DNA of 36,888 nt from an uncultured Pseudomonadota bacterium (GTDB taxonomy: Bacteria > Pseudomonadota > Alphaproteobacteria > Rs-D84), in contig CADBLE010000004.1 in NCBI GenBank assembly GCA_902795435.1, positions 135,601 through 172,488 on the forward strand. The letters are read 5' to 3'. A program made the position numbers and the translations under genes. This document shows positions 1 through 9,449 of the stretch, one piece after another (the first letter of the stretch is position 1; every line of letters starts with the position of its first letter). Under the pieces are notes generated by a model. It ran no database searches and was not told where the DNA came from. It saw only the letters and a program-made list of their open reading frames with translations.

Positions 1-50
1 CTTTCGGTGTTAAAAAATCCGCATGTTTGCGTATGGTTTTTCTTTTCATA
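1..50 (-). CDS. 5' end of an unidentified minus-strand gene (partial)
   Basis: An ATG on the minus strand at 50-48 opens a frame that runs off the left edge; 16 complete codons are visible and the peptide begins M-K-R-K-T-I-R-K-H-A-D-F-L. No clear Shine-Dalgarno sequence precedes it. The basic start followed by 'ADFL' is loosely like the N-terminus of RNase P protein (RnpA), but 16 residues cannot decide this. It is divergent from mreB. Confidence 0.3.
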
Positions 51-111
51 GTTCTAATAATACCAGAATATAAGGAAAAGCAAATAAAAAAGCAAAATTT
101 TATACAATGGC

Positions 112-1215
<1,104 letters not shown>

Positions 1216-1236
1216 AGAATTAAAATTTATAAAAAT

Positions 1237-1259
1237 ACCGGCAAATGCCGGTGTTTTTT
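1237..1259 (+). terminator. Intrinsic terminator after mreB
   Basis: The stem ACCGGC (1237-1242)/GCCGGT (1247-1252) with an AAAT loop is followed by a run of T. A-rich sequence on the left may let it also serve nth from the other strand. The same ACCGGC core recurs in several terminators of this window. Confidence 0.8.
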
Positions 1260-1933
1260 TATATTCTTTTGTCGGTTGAATTACACCATTTTGCTACCGG
1301 GCAATTTTCACAATTTGGACGAATTGCCTTGCATGTATATCTGCCATGTAAAACCATAACATGATTTGTCATTGCATGGTATTTTTGTGGAATTATTTTT
1401 AATAATTTTTCTTCGACCCGTTCTGGTGTATTGTCTGATTCGTTTGTCCAACCAAAACGGTGTGATAAACGAAAAACATGTGTATCAACACCAATATTTG
1501 GCGCGTTCCATAAAACATTCATAACAACATTAGCGGTTTTTTGACCAATGCCAGCTAATTTCATCAATTCATTTCTGTTGTGATATTTTTCAGGAAATTT
1601 ATAGTTTATATCATCACTGTTTTTATCTTTCAGTTGTTGTGATAATTTTATTATATTGTCCGCTTTGTTATTAAAGAAAGAAATAACACGAATATATTTT
1701 TTTAAGTTTTCCAAACCCAATTTCAACATTTTATCAGGCGTTGGTGCAATACGAAATAATTCAGGTGTTACTTCATTTACTTTTTTATCAGTTGCCTGGG
1801 CAGATAAAATAACCGCAACTGCGAAAGTAAATTCGTTTGTTGAATATAATTCAGACCGGATATTCATATTCAATGTGGGACACACATTTGTAAAATAAAT
1901 ATCCGGTGTAAGAGTTATTTTTTTATTACGCAT
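1259..1933 (-). CDS. nth: Endonuclease III (DNA glycosylase/AP lyase)
   Basis: This base-excision repair enzyme removes oxidised pyrimidines and cuts the abasic site. Using the ATG at 1933 it has 224 residues. The helix-hairpin-helix G-I-G-Q-K-T-A carries the catalytic lysine (K132), and V-D-T-H-V carries the catalytic aspartate (D150). The C-terminus has the 4Fe-4S ligand pattern C-x6-C-x2-C-x5-C (C201, C208, C211, C217). A longer frame starts at 1957, but the 1933 ATG overlaps the ileS stop by eight bases (ATGCGTAA), a junction type repeated elsewhere here, so it is preferred. It is translationally coupled to ileS. Confidence 0.94.
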   Translation of the reverse strand: MRNKKITLTPDIYFTNVCPTLNMNIRSELYSTNEFTFAVAVILSAQATDKKVNEVTPELFRIAPTPDKMLKLGLENLKKYIRVISFFNNKADNIIKLSQQLKDKNSDDINYKFPEKYHNRNELMKLAGIGQKTANVVMNVLWNAPNIGVDTHVFRLSHRFGWTNESDNTPERVEEKLLKIIPQKYHAMTNHVMVLHGRYTCKAIRPNCENCPVAKWCNSTDKRI

Positions 1934-4900
1934 TTGCTTTTTCAATTTTGATTGCAAAATTATAACCTTCTATTTCGGTTGTGAATTGGTCTGCATCACC
2001 AGTTTCCATTTCAACAATCAGAGCATCATGCATAATGCGTTTTTTATGAATTTCGATTGCGTTTGCTAATGCTGGTTCTGCGTTATATACCAATTTGATT
2101 CTGTCAGATACATCAAGATTTGATGCCTTTCTGGAATCTTGGATAAAACGAGATGCGTCATTTACCAAACCTTCTGCAATCAATTCGCTGTTTATTTCTG
2201 TGTTCAATACAACAACGGCGGTGTTATCTGGCAGAGCAGCCCCAGATATACCATCTTTCACAGTTAAACGATTTTCATATTCATCACTGTTTAATGTGTA
2301 TTCACCAACAACCAATTTATCGCCATCAATTGTATAATCGCCACGTTTTACAGATGGAATAATATCTTTCAATGCACCACCCAAACGCGCACCAATTTTT
2401 GGTGTAATCAGATAAACAAATGAATCTGCAACGGTGTGAATATCATCTATGAATTTGACCTGTTTTACATTCAATTCATCTTTGATAATGTCGGCATAAT
2501 CTGACATTTCTACACCGGCAATTGTTGCATCTTGCAAAGGCAAACGATTACGCAATTTATATTGTTCGCGCAATTGTTTTCCAGTTGATACAATCATTTG
2601 AACACGACGCATATCTGCCAATATTTTTATGTCTGTTTCAGATGCCTTTGGCCAATCTTGTAAATGAACAGATTCAAGACCAGTTAAATCCTTGAAAACA
2701 TATTCGCTTATAAATGGTGCAAATGGTGCAAGCAATTTACAAAATGTTTTCAGAACATAATGTAATGTTTCAAATGCACTTTCGTCTTCGTCCCAGAATC
2801 TGTCGCGATTACGACGGATATACCAATTATTTAAAATATCTAAAAATCTTACGAATTCTTTGACTGCGATATCTGGTTTATATTCATTCAAAGAATTTGT
2901 AGTTGTTTTTATCAATTCGTTTAATTCAGCCAAAATATATTTATCCAACGCGGTTTCAGGTGTTGGTTCTTTTTCAACTGTGATATTTCCAGCATTTGCA
3001 TATAAAGTGAAGAAGTGATATGCGTTCCAAAGAGGTGTTAAAACAGTTTTAATAGAATCATTAAATACATTACCTTCTTTATCTACACCGACACCTTCGG
3101 CCTTCATGAAATTGCTTCCTTGAATAAATAAACGGATTGCATCAGCACCATACTTTTCAATTTGTTCGCTTGGATCAACATAATTATGCAAAGATTTTGA
3201 AAACTTTCTTTTTTGTTCATCCAAAATCATACCATTCACAGACACTGTCTTAAATGCTGGTTTATCAAACAAAGAGACTGCCATCACCATAAGCAAATAA
3301 AACCAACCACGTGTTTGATCTTGACCTTCTATGATGTAATCGGCTGGGAAAGTTTGTTCAAACTTATCTTTGTTTTCAAATGGATAATGTAATTGTGCAA
3401 ATGGCATAGAACCACTTTCAAACCAACAATCTAAAACATCACTTATTCTGTGCCAGCCGTCTTTGGTCAATGCATCCAAAGTTGGACGATGTAAATCTTT
3501 TACTTCTGTACCAAAAAATTCTTCCAATTCTTTGATAGAACCAAAAACCTTGTATTCACCGTCTTTTTCCCAAATTGGTAATGGAACGCCCCAGAATCTG
3601 TTTCTGGAAATACCCCATATACGAGCATTTTCAATCCATGACATAAAGCGATTTCCAGCAGATGTCCATGTTGTTTCTGTCTTGGTCAATTCAACCAATC
3701 TGTCGCGAATTTTTGGAACATCTACATACCATGCGTCTGTCGCACGATATATCAATTTTTCTTTGCTTCGTGGGCCAAATGGATATGAATGTTTATGTTG
3801 GTCTTTTTTAACCAATATTCCATTTTGTTTCAACCAATCCATGATTTTTGGATTTGCTTCAAAAATATTCATACCCGCCCAATCAGAAACGGTGTTATCA
3901 AAATTACCATAATCATCAACATTCAAAATCACAGGGAATTTTGGATCTAAATTTTTTGCTGCAAAATAATCGTCTTCACCAAATGCAGGCGCAATGTGAA
4001 CAATACCTGTACCATCACCATCACTGACATAATCAGCAGGGATTATTTGATGTAATAATTCATCTGAATTTTCATAATAATTAAATATTGGTTTGTAATG
4101 CAGACCAACTAAATCTTTGCCGAGTACTGTTCCAAGATTTTCTGAATCTGCGAAAACTTTTTCATACGCTTTCAATCTGGATTCTGCCAAAACATATACA
4201 TTGCCGTCCGCGTGACGCATGCGAACATATTTCATTTCTGGATTTACAGCCAATGCAGAATTCGCAGGTAATGTCCATGGTGTTGTTGTCCATGCGATTG
4301 CACGGTCGCCATTTTCCAATTGAAACCATACTGTTACAGTATCATCAACAATGTCTTGATATTCGCTTGACGCTTCGCTGTTTGATAAAACGGTTCCTAA
4401 TTTCCAATCATAAGGATTTACTTTGAAATCTTTGTAAAGAAGCCCTTTGTCAAATAACTGCTTCAATGCCCAGATGACAGATTCCATATAGTTTTTATCC
4501 ATGGTGCGATATCCAAAATTATCACCACCATCAACCCAACGACCTATGCGTTCAAAATAACGCAACCATTCATTCATATATGTCATAACATCATCACGAC
4601 ACATATCACAAAAGGCAGAGATACCATCTTCTTCTACGATTTTTTTAGCGGTGCGCCCTTGCTTTTTTTCAACACTGTTTTCAGCAGGCAAACCATGACA
4701 ATCCCAACCGAGTTCGCGAACAACATGACGACCATTCATGGTATGAAACCTTGATACCATGTCTTTAATAGCACTTACCCCCAAATGTCCCCAATGTGGC
4801 AAACCATTAGCAAAAGGAGGGCCATCATAAAAATTGAAAGGTTCACCCTGCTTTGTCTTTTCCAAAGATTTATGGAAAGTATCATTTTCGCGCCAAAATG

Positions 4901-4961
4901 TCAGAACAGAATGTTCTATTTCTGGAAAATTCGCTTTTGTTTCTGTTTTAAGATATGTCAT
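1926..4961 (-). CDS. ileS: Isoleucyl-tRNA synthetase, IleS2-type
   Basis: This class I synthetase charges tRNA-Ile. The protein has 1011 residues. The HIGH box is H-W-G-H (residues 56-59) in the setting G-L-P-H-W-G-H-L, and the KMSKS loop is K-F-S-K-S near residues 585-589. The G-W-F-Y catalytic strand and the long CP1 editing domain (W-T-T-T-P-W-T-L-P-A) are present. The form of the HIGH box, the length and the absence of a C-terminal zinc motif place it with the eukaryote-like IleS2 group, many members of which resist mupirocin in other bacteria; resistance here is not shown. A promoter lies at 5070-5098; nth overlaps the 3' end. Confidence 0.96.
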   Translation of the reverse strand: MTYLKTETKANFPEIEHSVLTFWRENDTFHKSLEKTKQGEPFNFYDGPPFANGLPHWGHLGVSAIKDMVSRFHTMNGRHVVRELGWDCHGLPAENSVEKKQGRTAKKIVEEDGISAFCDMCRDDVMTYMNEWLRYFERIGRWVDGGDNFGYRTMDKNYMESVIWALKQLFDKGLLYKDFKVNPYDWKLGTVLSNSEASSEYQDIVDDTVTVWFQLENGDRAIAWTTTPWTLPANSALAVNPEMKYVRMRHADGNVYVLAESRLKAYEKVFADSENLGTVLGKDLVGLHYKPIFNYYENSDELLHQIIPADYVSDGDGTGIVHIAPAFGEDDYFAAKNLDPKFPVILNVDDYGNFDNTVSDWAGMNIFEANPKIMDWLKQNGILVKKDQHKHSYPFGPRSKEKLIYRATDAWYVDVPKIRDRLVELTKTETTWTSAGNRFMSWIENARIWGISRNRFWGVPLPIWEKDGEYKVFGSIKELEEFFGTEVKDLHRPTLDALTKDGWHRISDVLDCWFESGSMPFAQLHYPFENKDKFEQTFPADYIIEGQDQTRGWFYLLMVMAVSLFDKPAFKTVSVNGMILDEQKRKFSKSLHNYVDPSEQIEKYGADAIRLFIQGSNFMKAEGVGVDKEGNVFNDSIKTVLTPLWNAYHFFTLYANAGNITVEKEPTPETALDKYILAELNELIKTTTNSLNEYKPDIAVKEFVRFLDILNNWYIRRNRDRFWDEDESAFETLHYVLKTFCKLLAPFAPFISEYVFKDLTGLESVHLQDWPKASETDIKILADMRRVQMIVSTGKQLREQYKLRNRLPLQDATIAGVEMSDYADIIKDELNVKQVKFIDDIHTVADSFVYLITPKIGARLGGALKDIIPSVKRGDYTIDGDKLVVGEYTLNSDEYENRLTVKDGISGAALPDNTAVVVLNTEINSELIAEGLVNDASRFIQDSRKASNLDVSDRIKLVYNAEPALANAIEIHKKRIMHDALIVEMETGDADQFTTEIEGYNFAIKIEKANA

Positions 4962-5069
4962 TTTTCTGCCTTTTTTATATTAAAAATGGGCGTCCACGCG
5001 CCCCAGCCACCGCCAAAGCGCAGTGTCGTCTATTTAATAATAATTATTGTGTTTTTTCTCATGCCTTTA

Positions 5070-5098
5070 TTTATACAATGAATTTAGCGAAAAATCAA
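5070..5098 (-). promoter_or_regulatory. ileS promoter
   Basis: Read on the minus strand: -35 TTGATT (5098-5093), 17-bp spacer, -10 TATAAA (5075-5070). The roughly 100-nt leader to the ileS ATG contains a GC-rich hairpin (GGGCG/CGCCC near 4987-5002) of unknown role. Confidence 0.6.
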
Positions 5099-5134
5099 GT
5101 TTTGTGTGCAAATTTAACATGTCTAAAATAAAGA

Positions 5135-5162
5135 TTGACAAAAAATATTATGGAACTAAAAT
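5135..5162 (+). promoter_or_regulatory. Promoter for the orphan gene at 5187
   Basis: Consensus -35 TTGACA (5135-5140), 16-bp spacer, -10 TAAAAT (5157-5162), about 25 bp before the TTG start codon. Confidence 0.6.
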
Positions 5163-5186
5163 TAGGGTGTGCATAAAAGGTAAGTT

Positions 5187-5486
5187 TTGAAAGAACAAGA
5201 CATTTTTTTAGTAGAAAGCATAAAGAAAGTTATCGAAAATAACAATGTTTATGAAACCTCTGATGAAATAACCCAAATGTATCGTATCGGAAATAACACA
5301 GCAATGGTTGTTGTTACGCGCGATAAAATTGGACGTGTTTTATCTGTGTTTTGTAAATTAAACGACAAATACAAGACATTTTCTGCATCTGTGCCAGATG
5401 AAAAAGAACTTGCAATAGAATTGGCTCATGCATGCAGTGTAAAAAGCATCAAAATGAACCCAGGAAAAACATCAAATACGAGATAA
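5187..5486 (+). CDS. Hypothetical protein, 99 residues, TTG start
   Basis: I do not recognise a family. The product is a small soluble protein with no signal peptide, membrane segment or cysteine cluster (single cysteines near residues 56 and 83). It begins with a predicted helix, then alternating hydrophobic strands (A-M-V-V-V-T-R-D, R-V-L-S-V-F). The TTG start is supported by AAGG six bases upstream and by a clear promoter; the first internal ATG (5251) would lose the N-terminal helix. A strong terminator follows, so it is probably a single-gene unit, and it is the upstream neighbour of another orphan at 5543. Coding status is supported by the flanking signals rather than by homology. Confidence 0.6.
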   Translation: MKEQDIFLVESIKKVIENNNVYETSDEITQMYRIGNNTAMVVVTRDKIGRVLSVFCKLNDKYKTFSASVPDEKELAIELAHACSVKSIKMNPGKTSNTR

Positions 5487-5495
5487 ATAACAAAT

Positions 5496-5519
5496 GCGCC
5501 GAAAAATCGGCGCTTTTTT
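5496..5519 (+). terminator. Intrinsic terminator
   Basis: Perfect 7-bp stem GCGCCGA (5496-5502)/TCGGCGC (5507-5513), AAAA loop, then six T. It ends the 5187 transcript before the next orphan gene. Confidence 0.8.
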
Positions 5520-5542
5520 ATAACCAAAAAAGGAATATAAAA

Positions 5543-5929
5543 ATGGGATATAAAAATTTATCAACCGCAGAAATAAAATACATAATCAGAACTCTGTTTA
5601 TGGCTGGTAATGTCCAGGCGTCTGTTTTTGATGCATCTGGTTTTATGCCGCGTGGTGTTGCAAGGGCGAAAAAATATACATTTTCATCAAAAGATTTCAG
5701 TATAAGTTATGTAAAATGGGTTGTTGATAATCCTGAAAATATAACTGATGTAAATGTCCGCGGGTTGAGCAGTGATGGAAAAATAGCCGGCAATGTCCAA
5801 ATACATTTTCCAAAAAGACCGACATTATATCTGGTTGGCCAAGATGCCGAAGACATAGCAAATTTCTGTGAAAAATTTGCCCCGAATATATTTTCAATGT
5901 CATCGCTGTCCCACGATTATCAAAGATAA
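5543..5929 (+). CDS. Hypothetical protein, 128 residues
   Basis: No family recognised. The ATG at 5543 has AAAAAGGA nine bases upstream and lies just beyond the terminator of the previous gene; the frame is open further upstream (to 5432), but that part overlaps the preceding gene and its terminator, so it is unlikely to be translated. The protein looks soluble, with one cysteine, a basic segment around residues 40-50 (R-G-V-A-R-A-K-K-Y) and alternating strands later (N-V-Q-I-H-F-P-K-R-P-T-L-Y-L-V). The region from residue 55 resembles a small alpha/beta fold. No promoter was picked out, so it could be transcribed by read-through. Confidence 0.6.
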   Translation: MGYKNLSTAEIKYIIRTLFMAGNVQASVFDASGFMPRGVARAKKYTFSSKDFSISYVKWVVDNPENITDVNVRGLSSDGKIAGNVQIHFPKRPTLYLVGQDAEDIANFCEKFAPNIFSMSSLSHDYQR

Positions 5930-5934
5930 AAAAT

Positions 5935-5987
5935 ACCGGCATCCGTCTTCGCTTTGCTTCGTCGCGATGATTTCGCCGGTGTTTTTT
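5935..5987 (+). terminator. Terminator with an enlarged internal segment
   Basis: The outer stem ACCGGC (5935-5940)/GCCGGT (5975-5980), followed by GTTTTTT, matches the other ACCGGC terminators here. Instead of a 3-4 base loop it encloses 34 bases containing near-repeats of CTTCG and a GTCGCGATGA segment, as if something had been inserted into a standard terminator loop. Confidence 0.55.
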
Positions 5988-6432
5988 AGTAGGGTAAAAT
6001 TTTTATTGTGCCATGAAAATTTTGAATAGTGTTATAATCATTTATATAATATATGTTAATCCACTCAACAAATAATAAGAAAATTGCAAAAAGAATCACA
6101 ATTATTAACAATGCAGAAATGTTAATCATTTTTTTAGGGTTTTTGTTAATAACATTAATTTGTTGTCCGTCTTCATTTATAACTAAACATGATATTCCGC
6201 TGGTAGTATATTTCAAAACAATTCTCTCTATATTTTTTATATTTGTTATATGAAATATATTATCTTCTACTTTAATATCGTATTCTAAATTTTTTTCAAT
6301 TGGGAGAACAATTTCTTTTGTATCACCATTCATAAGATTTAAACTCACTTTATCACCAATAATAACAGGCATTGACAAAACTAGGCCAACAAAAGATTTT
6401 TTTCGTTCAATTATAATTTTTTTTATGTTCAT
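5986..6432 (-). CDS. Hypothetical protein with a C-terminal membrane segment
   Basis: Not recognised. The 148-residue protein has a strand-rich N-terminal part, including G-D-K-V-S-L-N-L-M-N-G-D-T-K-E, a pattern seen in small beta domains. One strong hydrophobic helix follows at about residues 102-122 (I-S-A-L-L-I-I-V-I-L-F-A-I-F-L-L-F-V) and then a short polar tail. The start is set by AAGGAT about five bases before the ATG. It is the second gene of a pair with the small membrane protein at 6444-6653 (11-bp gap), so the two products may act together at the membrane. Base use is more AT-rich than in the neighbouring housekeeping genes. Confidence 0.6.
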   Translation of the reverse strand: MNIKKIIIERKKSFVGLVLSMPVIIGDKVSLNLMNGDTKEIVLPIEKNLEYDIKVEDNIFHITNIKNIERIVLKYTTSGISCLVINEDGQQINVINKNPKKMINISALLIIVILFAIFLLFVEWINIYYINDYNTIQNFHGTIKILPY

Positions 6433-6443
6433 TTTTTATCCTT

Positions 6444-6653
6444 TTATTTGTCAGTTTTTTTGTTCCAGTAATGTTTTGTGTATATAAATAAACTTGTATT
6501 TACGGAAATAACAGATGGAATTAAAACAAACATTCCAATTAACCACAGAACACAAGACAAACAAAAATATTCGCTTAAACCAACAAATGTAAAACCAACA
6601 ATCATGATTATTATATTTTGATTGATTTTTTGGTTTATTTTAACATCAGGCAT
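6444..6653 (-). CDS. Small two-helix membrane protein, 69 residues
   Basis: Not recognised. Two hydrophobic segments are visible, about residues 14-26 (I-I-I-M-I-V-G-F-T-F-V-G-L) and 34-52 (V-L-W-L-I-G-M-F-V-L-I-P-S-V-I-S), joined by a short loop with two cysteines. The tail is basic (K-H-Y-W-N-K-K). AAGGAG lies five bases before the ATG. It precedes and is probably cotranscribed with the single-helix protein at 5986-6432. Small size and AT-rich content make function prediction unsafe. Confidence 0.6.
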   Translation of the reverse strand: MPDVKINQKINQNIIIMIVGFTFVGLSEYFCLSCVLWLIGMFVLIPSVISVNTSLFIYTKHYWNKKTDK

Positions 6654-6672
6654 TTTTAACTCCTTTTCACAC

Positions 6673-6703
6673 CAAAAAAAGACCGCCGGTAAAACGGGCG
6701 GTC
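6673..6703 (-). terminator. Terminator of the candidate RNA / tRNA-Thr unit
   Basis: On the minus strand: stem GACCGCC (6703-6697)/GGCGGTC (6687-6681), then eight T (6680-6673). It ends minus-strand transcription arriving from tRNA-Thr and the candidate RNA, just before the small membrane-protein pair. Confidence 0.8.
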
Positions 6704-6893
6704 AGGGAGTTGATAAATCAGTATGTTAATGATTCCATGGTTTTCAGGTTTCCCCTATTTTATAACCAACGGCTCCCCGACCATAAGTCAGGGATGATAA
6801 CGGTGCAAGAAACACCGAAACATCAGTTTAACGATGCTTTCGCACCGAACATACTGGGTTTATCACAACCCGAACCGTTTTTACCGATTCAAT
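6676..6893 (-). ncRNA. Candidate structured small RNA, about 220 nt
   Basis: No convincing coding frame fills this gap, but it has the form of an RNA gene. On the minus strand a promoter-like pair (TTGATT 6926-6921, TATAAA 6905-6900, 15-bp spacer) leads to a start near 6893, and a strong terminator closes it at 6673-6703. Segment 6869-6848 pairs with 6727-6709 through most of 19-22 positions with small bulges, closing about 120 nt. Inside are a 6-bp stem (6847-6842/6806-6801) and a 7-bp hairpin (6793-6787/6781-6775). The rod-with-branches layout is reminiscent of 6S-like or other housekeeping RNAs, but I cannot assign a family; motifs of RNase P RNA, 4.5S RNA and tmRNA were not found. Confidence 0.5.
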
Positions 6894-6944
6894 TTAGACT
6901 TTATAATGAAAAACTAATGAAATCAAGAATTTATAAAAATAAGA

Positions 6945-7020
6945 TGGTGCCGGTTATAGGACTTGAACCTACGACCCCCTCATTACGAATGAGATGCTCT
7001 ACCAACTGAGCTAAACCGGC
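6945..7020 (-). tRNA. tRNA-Thr (anticodon CGT)
   Basis: A 76-nt cloverleaf including encoded CCA: acceptor GCCGGTT/AACCGGC, D arm GCTCAGTTGGTAGAGC, anticodon loop TTCGTAA (anticodon CGT, reads ACG) and T arm with GGTTCAAGTCC. The promoter is at 7032-7060; the candidate RNA lies downstream on the same strand. Confidence 0.95.
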
Positions 7021-7031
7021 AGATAACGAAA

Positions 7032-7060
7032 ATATTATCAAGCAAACATATTATCTGCAA
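7032..7060 (-). promoter_or_regulatory. tRNA-Thr promoter
   Basis: Minus strand: -35 TTGCAG (7060-7055), 17-bp spacer, -10 TAATAT (7037-7032), starting 12 bp before the tRNA. Confidence 0.6.
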
Positions 7061-7064
7061 GATT

Positions 7065-8717
7065 TTATTTATTACCACTGCGTAATTTACGCAACACGAC
7101 CATTATTCCCGCAGGTGTCATTCCCGGTATTCTGGATAACGCAGCAATATTTTCAGGTCTTGTCTTTGTCATTTTTTCAACCAATTCATTGGTTAAACCA
7201 GACAAAGATTTATAATCAAAATCATGTGGAATTTTCAATTCGCTGTCTTTTTTATAATTTGCAATTTCGCGTTCATTTCTTGAAATATATCCCGCATAAA
7301 ATTTATCATTTTCAATTGCTGTCTTTTCACGCAAAGATTTCAAATTTTCATGATATTCGTGTGTTACCAGACCTAAATTTTCCGCCATATCACCCAAGCG
7401 CAATACGGCATTATCACTGCGTAAATTTAATCTGTATTCTGCGCGTGATGTGAACATACGATATGGTTCATCAACACCCAATGTTGTGATGTCATCTATT
7501 AAAACACCAATCATAGAATTGGTTCTGTTTAATAATAATGGTTCCGTACCCAATGCGTATGCAGCGGCATTTGCACCCGCGACTAAACCCTGGGCGGCGG
7601 CTTCTTCATATCCAGATGTGCCGTTTATTTGACCCGCGAAAAACAGACCCGAAATATCTTTTGATTCCAATGTTGATTTTAACATTCTGGCATCTATGGC
7701 GTCATATTCAATTGCGTATCCGTATCGTGCAATACGTGCGTTTTCAAGGCCAGGTATTGTTCGTATCCATTTATCTTGGATATCACTGCCAAATGAAGTT
7801 GATATTCCATTTGGATAAATTAAATCACTGTTCCAGCCTTCTGGTTCCAAGAATACATGATGTGTTTTGTGTTCTGGGAAACGCATAACCTTGTCTTCGA
7901 GTGATGGGCAATATCGTGGGCCCAATCCACGAATGTCGCCATTATACATTGGTGCGTTTTTTATGTTTTCACGAATTATATCATGTGTTGTTTCGTTTGT
8001 GTGTGTGATAAAACATTTGTCATTATAGTTATTATTTTCATCACCCAAACCAAACCAATCATGTGGTAAATCGCCCGGTTGTTCTTCGCATACAGAAAAA
8101 TCTATGGAATCACGATATATACGTGCCGGTGTTCCGGTTTTTAATCGCAATAAATCAAATCCTGCATTTTTCAATACAGATGAAATATGTGAATCATTTT
8201 CCTGGTATTCACCGTTGTCCATTAAACGACCAGAATTTATTTTTTCATTTCCGCGTGTAACCAAACCACCCAAGAAAGTACCAGTTGTCAAAACAATAGA
8301 TTTTGCAGAATATTTTTTATTTACGATTTTATTTTCAATATCTAAATCAAGAACAGATTCAAAAACCACAGTCAGATTTTTTGTGTCTGCTAAAATTTTC
8401 ATTACTGCATCATGATAAAAATTGCGGTCTATTTGTGCGCGCAGCGCCTGGGTTGCGGCACCATGTGATGCGTTTAATGTTCGCCAATGAATACCCGCAC
8501 TGTCCGCACCACGTGGCATAACCCCACCGAAAGTTGCCATTTCAGCAACCATTTGTGATTTGCCCGGTCCACCAATTGACGGATTGCAAGACATTGCACC
8601 AATATCACTTTCACGCATGGTTAAAAGCAAAGTTTTAGCACCACGACGCGCAGACGCGGCTGCAGCCTCTGTTCCGGCGTGTCCCCCACCAATAACAATC
8701 ACATCATAATTTTGCAT
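7065..8717 (-). CDS. mnmG: tRNA uridine-5-carboxymethylaminomethyl modification enzyme MnmG
   Basis: MnmG (GidA) is the FAD-dependent partner of MnmE in modifying U34 of tRNAs that read split codon boxes. The start is taken as the ATG at 8717, giving [15 protein letters not shown], a canonical FAD-binding beginning; a frame open to 8786 overlaps fabG. The conserved S-C-N-P-S-I-G-G and R-Y-C-P-S cysteine motifs and the [15 protein letters not shown] signature are present. At 550 residues it is about 70 shorter than usual (around 620), the missing part being mainly in the C-terminal helical region. It starts four bases after the fabG stop. It normally neighbours rsmG, which here lies 22 kb away. 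Confidence 0.95.
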   Translation of the reverse strand: MQNYDVIVIGGGHAGTEAAAASARRGAKTLLLTMRESDIGAMSCNPSIGGPGKSQMVAEMATFGGVMPRGADSAGIHWRTLNASHGAATQALRAQIDRNFYHDAVMKILADTKNLTVVFESVLDLDIENKIVNKKYSAKSIVLTTGTFLGGLVTRGNEKINSGRLMDNGEYQENDSHISSVLKNAGFDLLRLKTGTPARIYRDSIDFSVCEEQPGDLPHDWFGLGDENNNYNDKCFITHTNETTHDIIRENIKNAPMYNGDIRGLGPRYCPSLEDKVMRFPEHKTHHVFLEPEGWNSDLIYPNGISTSFGSDIQDKWIRTIPGLENARIARYGYAIEYDAIDARMLKSTLESKDISGLFFAGQINGTSGYEEAAAQGLVAGANAAAYALGTEPLLLNRTNSMIGVLIDDITTLGVDEPYRMFTSRAEYRLNLRSDNAVLRLGDMAENLGLVTHEYHENLKSLREKTAIENDKFYAGYISRNEREIANYKKDSELKIPHDFDYKSLSGLTNELVEKMTKTRPENIAALSRIPGMTPAGIMVVLRKLRSGNK

Positions 8718-8721
8718 TGTT

Positions 8722-9447
8722 TTAAAATCTTCCCATTCCGCCGTTGATATGAATTGTTTGACCGTTGATGTATGATGATTCATCACTGGCTAAAAATACA
8801 CATGCGTTTGCAATGTCTTCTGGTTCACCAAAACGACCCGCAGGTATTTGTTCAAGATATTTAGCCTTTAATTCATCACTTAAAACATCTGTCATAGGTG
8901 TTTTTATAAATCCAGGTGCAATCGCATTTGCAGTGATTCCGCGTGATGCAACTTCGGCTGCGATAGATTTTGTCATTGCTATCATGCCACCTTTTGATGC
9001 GGCGTAATTTGCCTGACCCACGCCACCAACAACACCAACGATAGACGCCATATTTATAATGCGACCATGTCTTTGTTTCATCATAGGCATTATAACAGCA
9101 CGACATAATTTAAATGTTGCACGCAGGTTTGTATTTATAACATCATCAAATTGTTCATCACTCATACGCATTAAAAGTGTATCTTTTGTGATACCAGCGT
9201 TGTTGATTAAAATATCAATGCGACCTGCTTTTTCAATTGTGTCATTGACTAATTTTTCAGCCGCACCATCAACAGATAAATCAGATTGAATTTTAATAAA
9301 TGAATCATCAAAACTGGACAATTTATCAAGATTGCGTCCGGTGATTACAACCGTTGCACCTGCTTCTTTCATTTTATTAGCAATTGCACCACCAATACCG
9401 CCTGTGGCACCTGTGATTAAAACAACTTTGTCTTGTAAATTAAACAT
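8722..9447 (-). CDS. fabG: 3-oxoacyl-[ACP] reductase FabG
   Basis: FabG carries out the NADPH-dependent first reduction of the fatty acid elongation cycle. The 241-residue SDR fold shows the cofactor motif T-G-A-T-G-G-I-G (12-19), N-N-A-G (82-85) and the catalytic tetrad N107, S135, Y148, K152 (Y-A-A-S-K). The C-terminal [12 protein letters not shown] is typical. The ATG at 9447 has GGAGA about seven bases upstream and lies two bases after the fabD stop. The operon fabD-fabG-mnmG is inferred; acpP and fabF, which often follow, are absent. Confidence 0.96.
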   Translation of the reverse strand: MFNLQDKVVLITGATGGIGGAIANKMKEAGATVVITGRNLDKLSSFDDSFIKIQSDLSVDGAAEKLVNDTIEKAGRIDILINNAGITKDTLLMRMSDEQFDDVINTNLRATFKLCRAVIMPMMKQRHGRIINMASIVGVVGGVGQANYAASKGGMIAMTKSIAAEVASRGITANAIAPGFIKTPMTDVLSDELKAKYLEQIPAGRFGEPEDIANACVFLASDESSYINGQTIHINGGMGRF

Positions 9448-9449
9448 AT

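Noticed and set aside
4960..5069. T-box or other riboswitch in the ileS leader
   Set aside because: Only a short GC hairpin is visible; no T-box motif or specifier arrangement, and T-boxes are not expected in this group.
6676..6893. tmRNA, RNase P RNA or 4.5S RNA assignment for the candidate RNA
   Set aside because: The diagnostic motifs (tag frame, GAGGAAAGTC, GGAAGGAAGCAGCC) were not found on either strand.
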